A DNA stretch of 23,759 nt, taken from Zoopage sp. CT-All (taxonomy: Eukaryota; Zoopagomycota; Zoopagomycetes; Zoopagales; Zoopagaceae). The notes beneath the pieces are model-generated. The model had not been told where the DNA came from. It saw only the letters and a program-made list of their open reading frames with translations, and did no database searches. Below are positions 18,322-23,759 of this stretch, in pieces. How positions within the stretch are numbered: the stretch's first letter is position 1; each line of letters begins with the position of its first letter. The translations under genes and the position numbers were made by a program. The stretch spans positions 1 through 23,759 of the forward strand of contig QZWS01000125.1 in NCBI GenBank assembly GCA_004114245.1, written 5' to 3'.

Positions 18322-18722
18322 GGTGGTTTGCCGGTGAGTGTTTGGCCCAGAGGAAGACGCTTTGAAGGGATCGGCCACCGACTCGCGTCACGCCCCATGC
18401 CCTATGTCCTTCTGCCGTCCAGTTTGGCAGGAGCATGCAACGCGCCTTACTGGCAAATCAGTCGGGGTGGGCATCGCCGCTCCTATGCATTCTTCCCTGC
18501 ACTGCCTTGATCTCCTTACAATGCATATTCCAAATACAACTACGAGACTGGTTCTACTTGCTGCAACTCCAACACCTTGGGCTCTCTTGCACGGGAAATT
18601 ACATCCACGGAGAATATGGCATGTTGCTTGGCCAAGGAGTCAAGAAAACCAGTCTCATCTTTTGCTACAGCTCGGCAGCTACCCAACGCCCACAACAAAC
18701 ATATAGCATCATATGCTCTACA
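18322..18722. other. Intergenic region upstream of the beta-adaptin gene
   Basis: About 400 bp that must include the adaptin promoter. A plus-strand frame is open from 18435 but shows no domain or sensible composition. No RNA gene or repeat was recognised. Confidence 0.4.
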
Positions 18723-18935
18723 ATGAAAATCGGCACTTTTCTGCTCTTTACTGCCACTGTTGCTGCCGTTGCTGCAACTGCATTTACCTCCATTGCCGCA
18801 TCAACTCTCGGCTTTGATCATCTCAAGTTCCTGAATAAAGTTGATGAGTATAAAATAACAGCCTGCAAAAGGAACCCCAAAGAAGCACGGGGACAATGCA
18901 ATTTGCCAGATAGCCATTGGCATGGCATTGGATGA
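18723..18935 (+). CDS. Possible small secreted protein (70 aa), or 5' part of a broken gene
   Basis: The ATG at 18723 opens MKIGTFLLFTATVAAVAATA, a convincing signal peptide (hydrophobic core residues 5-27), followed by about 40 polar residues with two cysteines and a stop at 18933-18935. In the +1 frame a second open stretch (18859-19128) starts before this stop and reads ALDEFGQYPGDAMLKIEPKM and SEFVSKLRTFKTAIKMMYMN, so an unresolved intron or a 1-nt frameshift may connect the two. That second stretch runs into the LTR of the copia element at about 19072. No family recognised. The gene may have been disrupted by the insertion. Confidence 0.35.
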   Translation: MKIGTFLLFTATVAAVAATAFTSIAASTLGFDHLKFLNKVDEYKITACKRNPKEARGQCNLPDSHWHGIG

Positions 18936-19071
18936 GTTCGGGCAATATCCTGGAGATGCCATGTTGAAAATAGAGCCCAAAATGCGTCCCAGCGAGTTTG
19001 TGAGCAAGCTTAGGACGTTCAAAACAGCAATCAAAATGATGTACATGAATGTCATCAGTGACAGTGATAGA

Positions 19072-19279
19072 TGTTGGAATATAGAGTACTTTGTATTGGA
19101 AGGAGCATCGGTATTCAACCCCAAGTAGTAGATCTTAGGGATTACCAGGGGTGTGTGACTGGGTGGTTTTTCTTTTCCACATCTAACCAGACACATCATC
19201 CCAGGCAAGATACTTCATTAATATAGAACACATCTAACCAGACACATCATCCCAGACTAGGGAGTGTCAGCAAACTACA
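19072..19279 (+). repeat. 5' LTR of the copia element (about 208 bp)
   Basis: It begins TGTTGGAATATAG, typical of copia LTR ends, and probably ends at ...CTACA before the primer-binding site. It holds two direct copies of a 27-bp unit (19178-19204 and 19229-19255). An AT-rich ATTAATATAGA lies between them and might serve as a TATA element. The boundaries are inferred from terminal TG...CA and from the position of the primer site, as the 3' LTR is absent for comparison. Confidence 0.7.
19178..19255 (+). repeat. 27-bp direct repeat, two exact copies 51 bp apart, inside the LTR
   Basis: Both copies start CACATCTAACCAG and end CATCATCCCAG. They are at 19178-19204 and 19229-19255 and are separated by 24 bp. 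Confidence 0.95.
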
Positions 19280-19297
19280 ACACGTTATCAGCGCCAG
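19280..19297 (+). other. Primer-binding-like site of the copia element
   Basis: ACACGTTATCAGCGCC directly follows the LTR. The core TTATCAGCGC resembles the (T)ATCAGAGC primer sites of copia elements that use an initiator-tRNA fragment. The tRNA itself is not in the window, so complementarity is inferred. Confidence 0.55.
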
Positions 19298-19330
19298 GTC
19301 TCTAGACTAAATTCCTACGGCCTTGCTCAG

Positions 19331-20275
19331 ATGTCAACTGAGACTACCAACTCTGCCCTCATTGGGATGCCATCCGGGCTGTCAGCCCTCTCCAAACTTC
19401 CACCACCATCCAAGGACTTCTTGGATTGGCAAGATATCATCCTTGCATTGCTTCGTGCACAATTGTTGGAAGAGTACATTTGTATCAACATTTGGGACCT
19501 CCCAAAAAGGGATAAAGCCGACACGGATGCCATCACAGGTGAATCCTCAGTACCATACACCCCCCCAGCCGCCAAAATCACCAAGAACAATCAAGCTGTT
19601 CTTATTATTAAGTTCGCCCTACCAGCATCGGATCGTCACACCGTACAAGACGTTCGCTTGGCACAGATCTTGTGGTCGACGCTCAAAACCATTTATCTTC
19701 CCCAAATCAAATCCCGCCGCAATCTCGCCACAGAAGTCTACTGGAAATACATAATGCCAGAGGGCATGCCCCTAAACAAGTTCTTCGCTGTCCAACAGCA
19801 GCAGTTTGATGACATGCAGGTTGGGAAGGACCCGCAACATGTTGACAAGGGCAATCTTTGCAACGGCATCTACAGCGCACTCGCCACCCCCAGCTCTCCC
19901 TTGCTGACGCCATTAGAATGCTTAAAATGGAAACCGGTATTCGTCGCCAAAGTGTAGCCGAGATGAAGCAGTACCTCCTCACAGTGGAAATGAGATCCAA
20001 GTCCGCGACAAACAAGCAGTTGCCGCGGAGGCTCACTTTACACGCACCATGGTGTCGGGACAATTCGGCTCCTTGTACTCTAACAATTCGTCAAGACAAT
20101 CACCGGGGAAGCCGGCTCCGCAGACATCAAGGTGGTCAAACTCATCTTTGCGCGGCCACACCTCAACCGACTGCGGCATCTGCAGGGCTACCAATCATCT
20201 AAGTAACCACTGTCTGAAGGCATGGTGTCGCAAGTGTAAAAGGACCGGACACCTCACCAGGGTATGTAGCAAGTC
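19331..20275 (+). pseudogene. Copia gag region with frameshifts
   Basis: It starts MSTETTNSALIGMPSGLSAL at 19331, just behind the primer site. The first frame (with LRAQLLEEYICINIWDLP and TVQDVRLAQILWSTLKTIYL, both copia-gag-like) ends at a stop at 19955-19957. Homology continues in another frame around 19900-19990 (LADAIRMLKMET, AEMKQYLLTVE) and then in a third frame from about 20000 (RDKQAVAAEAHF), so at least two frameshifts separate the start from the rest. Two CX2CX4HX4C zinc knuckles, CGICRATNHLSNHC and CRKCKRTGHLTRVC, lie at 20172-20213 and 20226-20267. These nucleocapsid knuckles bind the element's RNA. Confidence 0.9.
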
Positions 20276-23200
20276 CAATGCGAGACCCCAGGACACGCCC
20301 AAGGCTCACGCCACCGAGATTGAGGTACCCACCAACGTACTCTCCACCGAGGCATATCACGCTCTCCTAGACAATAAAGTTGGAGTGGTAGATAGTGCAT
20401 GCAGTTGGACGATGACCGACAATGCAGGAGCCATTATGCAATACTCCAAAATTGTGCCAATTCCCATCCGATTTGCCGATGGATCCTCACCACTGAAGGC
20501 GATAGGCTGTGGGGACATCAAGGTGAATACGGAGATCAATGGGGTGATGCGCAAGATGGTCATTAAAGGCGCATGCCATGTCCCTGGATTTCAGCATACG
20601 CTATTCTCCGTGTCGCAACTCCGTCACGCCAAGTATCAAGTGGTATTCGACAAGAACGACCCCGATCTATGCACACTTGAGATGGATGACATAACCGTAG
20701 CCGTTGCCCGAGCTAAAAACGGAGTATACCAACTAGTGAACAAGGCGTTCATTGGGCACACGGCCTACAACGCGCATACAGTAGTATCCACCTCGCATAT
20801 GTGGCACAAGCACTATGCACACATCAGCATCGAAGCACTCCAAGCTGCGGTGATGCAAGGCGAGATCAAAGGGCTCAATGCAAAAGAGCTTCAAGAGGAC
20901 TTCAACTGCGAGTTGTGTATCATGGGGAAGGCCCGTCACAAACCGTTCCCAAGCGCAAGCGAGAACCGCGCATTACTGCCACTTGAACTCATGCACAGTG
21001 ATCTCTGTGGTCCATTCCCGGTGCAGTCACTGGGTGGCAATTGCTACTTCATCACGTTCATAGACGATGCCACGCGATACACCAATATCTATTGTATCTG
21101 CCAGAAGGACCAAGCATTTGCAATGTTCAAGAGGTACCAAGCAGAAGTAGAGCTTGAGGTTGGCAAGAAACTCAAAGCACTGAGAACCGACAATGGAGGC
21201 AAGTACTGTTCCCACAAGTTTGAGGCCTACCTAGCAACCGCCGGGATCCAGCACCAAAAGACTGCACCCAGATCGTCAGCACAAAATGGCGTGGCAGAGA
21301 GGATGAATTTAACATTAGCAAACCTAGTACGAGCAATGCTCCTTGACTTGGGCTTACCAAAAACGCTCTGGGCGGAAGCAGTCCACTATGCGACCTACTG
21401 TCGAAATCATGCGATCACATGATCTATCCCCGGGAATAAGACACCACACCACTTATGGTCCGGGAACAATCTACAAGTCGCCGAGTTTCGCGTCTTTGGC
21501 GCAAAGGCGTTTGCGCTCACAAATAAGGAGATCCAATCCAAACTGGATCCCCGCACAAAACCCTGTGTGTTTGTTGGATACCCTGATGGGGTCAAGGCAT
21601 ACAGACTGTACAACCTAGAGAAGCGTTCGTTTGTCACAGAGTGCAGTATAGTATTCCTCGAGGACCAAACAATGGCTGTTGTACCAGGGGAGCCCGAACC
21701 AGTGCAACACCTAGAGGAACAATATCTGCCAATCCTGAGTCTAGATCAAGCGGAAGAACAACAACAGGACAATCTTGACAATGGGATCAACAGTAACATT
21801 GAAAATCAAACCACAGAAATGCAGACACCAGCAATCACCAAGCCAGGGACCCCAGCGGGTGACACGGCCACTATAATCCCACCACTGCCACAGATTGTGA
21901 TCCCAATGCCCAGCGGGGAGCAGGCGGAACTGGTGGCAGAAATACGGCAAACCGCAGCAGGACAGGAGAAGACTGACCAGGCAGAACAAGCAGAAACTGC
22001 AAAACCACAGACAGCAACAAAAGCGAGACAGCCAAAGTGCAAGAACGGAGAAACACCATCCCAGATTCTGGTCGCGACACAATCCGGGCGCATTGTAAAG
22101 CAAAACACTCGCTACCTGCATGCAAACTTAGTCCAAAGTATAATGGAGAAGAGACTAAGCCACTTACCAAATCCGCTAATGGTGGGAGAGGCGAAATCGC
22201 AATCCGACTGGACCCTGATGCTTGGAGCGATGGTCGAGGAGATGACGTCAATCCAGGCCCACAAGGTGTACCATCTGGTACCTCGACCAGCAAACCAACG
22301 AGTCCTATCAACCAAATGGGTCTTCACACGTGCGCACAACCTCGGAGGCCTGGTCATGTGGCACAAAGCACGAGTAGTAGCAAAGGGTTACCAGCAACAC
22401 AAAGGAATTGACTTTCACAAGATATTTGCTCCGACAATCCGCCGAGAGTCGATCAACATTATCCTAGCAGTTGTAGCAGCTAGGAGGATGGTACTGCACC
22501 AACTGGACGTACGTACCGCGTTTCTCCATGGCCGACTTCAAGAGGATGTCTGGGTCGAGCAACCGGAGGAATTTGTTGATCAGCGGTATCCCGATCATGT
22601 CTGGAAACTTGACCGGACACTATACGGCCTACGTCAGTCCCCGCATGAATGGAACGCGGAGATCACGTGGATCCTAGTACTCATCAGACTAAGACAATCA
22701 AAGTCAGACCCCTGTGTATTCACTGCACACCGTGACGGGGAACTAATCATCGTTGGCCTATACATCAACAATCTAATTGTAGCGTCAATAAATGTGAGAA
22801 ATGTTGAGTGGGTCAAGACCGGCCTTTGCGAAAAGTTCGACCTCAAGGATCTCGGCCCGGCCAAGAAACTCTTGGGAATGGAAATCCGCAGGGACGAAGC
22901 TCGAGGTATTCTAACGGTGACTCAGCAGCAGTATATCCAGGAGATGCTGGAGACGTTCAATATGACCGACGCCCACGCAGCATCCACCCCGATACCTCCG
23001 GGACTTCGACTATCAAACAAGTCATCCAACGACCCCCTACTCAATGCGAAGGTTCCGTACCGAGCGGCCGTTGGCACCCTGATGCATGCAATGGTCGGAA
23101 CACGACCCGACATTGCCTTTGCAGTCGGAGTTGTCTCTCGATTCCTTGCAGCGCCCCGCCAGTCACACTGGAATGCCGTCAAGCAGATAATGAGGTACTT

Positions 23201-23558
23201 AAAGGGCACCTCAGACGTCGGCCTAGTGTTCGGAGGAGAAGGCACCAATCTTGAGCTGTATGGATACGCGGATGCGGACTGGGGTGCGGATGTGGATACG
23301 CGTTGCTTGGTCACCAGATACGCCTTCATCCTGTCCAGCGGAACAATCTCATGGCAAAGCCAGCGCCAAGCAATGGTAGCGCTATCGTCTACAGAAGCAG
23401 AATATATGGCAGCAGCAGAAGCTGCCGTGGAGGCGATCTGGCTGCGCGAGATGGTAGGAGAAATGGGGATTGCACAAACTGAATATGGAGCAGATGGACG
23501 GCTGAAGAGCAGTCTCTTTTCTGTACACAACAATACATTAAGTTCCGCAGATTCTTAG
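20276..23558 (+). pseudogene. Copia pol region (protease, integrase, RT, RNase H), inactivated
   Basis: Protease site VVDSACSWTMT (20391-20399 encode D-S-A where D-S/T-G is usual). The integrase has the HHCC zinc region (WHKHYAHIS ... CELC) and the catalytic triad Asp (21000-21002), Asp (21189-21191) and Glu (21297-21299), exactly DD35E spacing. An in-frame TGA (21420-21422) interrupts the frame; it is open again to 23558. The RT keeps the first Asp (QLDVRTAFLHG, 22506-22508) but has LYINNLIVAS where LYVDD is expected (22761-22772). RNase H keeps YADADWG and LSSTEAEYMAAAEA, then loses homology after VGEMGIAQTEYG, so the final catalytic region is missing. Confidence 0.93.
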
Positions 23559-23759
23559 TCCCTCCTCCACCTTTTCCGCCGCTCTCCTCTACACCATCCC
23601 CACATTTTTTTCTGCAAGTTCTGTATAACACCAGGTGAAGTGCGCTCTAGTCGCGTGGGCGTCCCGCTCAAGGCAGGTGGACGCCGCCACCAGACCCCCA
23701 CCCGAAAATCGCCATCCGCCTCCATCCATCAACATCGCCCGCGCTGTACCAACGCATGG
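23559..23759. other. 3' flank of the retroelement remnant
   Basis: About 200 bp, pyrimidine-rich at first (CCCTCCTCCACC...). No copia LTR, no polypurine tract next to an LTR, and no finished ORF. An ATGG at 23756-23759 in a CGCATGG context could be the start of a next plus-strand gene, but nothing downstream is visible. Confidence 0.4.

Larger units (their letters stand above)
19072..23500 (+). mobile_element. Degenerate Ty1/copia LTR retrotransposon, 3'-truncated
   Basis: Order gag - protease - integrase - reverse transcriptase - RNase H defines Ty1/copia (integrase before RT). A 5' LTR (about 19072-19279) begins TGTTGGAA and is followed by a primer-binding-like site. The coding part carries gag frameshifts, an in-frame TGA at 21420-21422, mutated RT catalytic residues, and stops matching the family within RNase H near 23500. 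No second LTR copy is visible before the window end. The copy cannot be autonomous. The right boundary is approximate. Confidence 0.93.

Noticed and set aside
18801-19208. 135-aa minus-strand ORF with hydrophobic segments
   Set aside because: It spans the LTR border and the antisense of another reading; no family match and no promoter context. Probably chance, though weakly membrane-like.
19331-20050. Programmed ribosomal frameshift in copia gag
   Set aside because: Two separate frame changes are needed and both lie inside gag, not at a gag-pol junction; decay is the simpler explanation.
21420-21422. Programmed readthrough or selenocysteine at the copia TGA
   Set aside because: No supporting structure is visible and the same copy has further inactivating changes; a simple nonsense mutation (possibly CGA to TGA) is enough.

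Overview
The window looks like nuclear DNA of a compact-genome fungus. Every protein-coding gene is eukaryotic. I could place 37 spliceosomal introns of about 37-63 nt (most 43-48 nt), with donors such as GTATGC, GTGCGC and GTAAGC, branch sites like CTGAC/TTGAC, and CAG/TAG acceptors. Complex I (NDUFA1), COPII, U1 snRNP, an earless fungal-type beta-adaptin and a Ty1/copia element with a basidiomycete-like LTR and half-tRNA-type primer site all fit a fungus, perhaps a basidiomycete; I cannot name the genus. Coordinates of spliced genes are my own reconstructions: each junction was chosen so that the reading frame and the family motif continue, and in every complete spliced model the coding length is divisible by three.

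Layout from left to right: SEC24 N-terminal part (minus, runs off the left edge); a spliced single-pass secretory-pathway membrane protein of unknown function (plus); TRM61, the tRNA m1A58 methyltransferase catalytic subunit (minus, 6 exons); a HAUS5-like augmin subunit (plus, 9 exons); NDUFA1 (minus); a FHIT-type HIT hydrolase with a 5-nt microexon (plus, 6 exons); the ribosome-biogenesis WD protein NSA1/WDR74 (plus); a large mitochondrial PPR protein (plus, intronless); U1-70K (minus, 3 exons); the SRAP-domain abasic-site sensor HMCES (plus, 6 exons); a 510-bp intergenic gap with a 63-bp hAT-type MITE; a lipid kinase with a DAGK catalytic domain (minus, 7 exons); a clathrin-adaptor beta subunit (minus, 2 exons); a short signal-peptide ORF; and a decayed Ty1/copia retrotransposon that fills most of the last 4.7 kb.

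The host genes are housekeeping genes without one shared pathway. They are packed tightly: four head-to-head pairs share 32-81 bp between start codons, and convergent or tandem neighbours lie about 30-210 bp apart. The points of most interest are gene architecture (5-nt microexon, two GC-AG introns, several stop-free introns of 3n length, tiny shared promoters) and mobile DNA (a perfect miniature hAT element with an 8-bp target duplication; a copia copy with YINN in place of YVDD, a nonsense codon, gag frameshifts and a missing 3' end). I found no tRNA, rRNA, CRISPR array or bacterial-type system.
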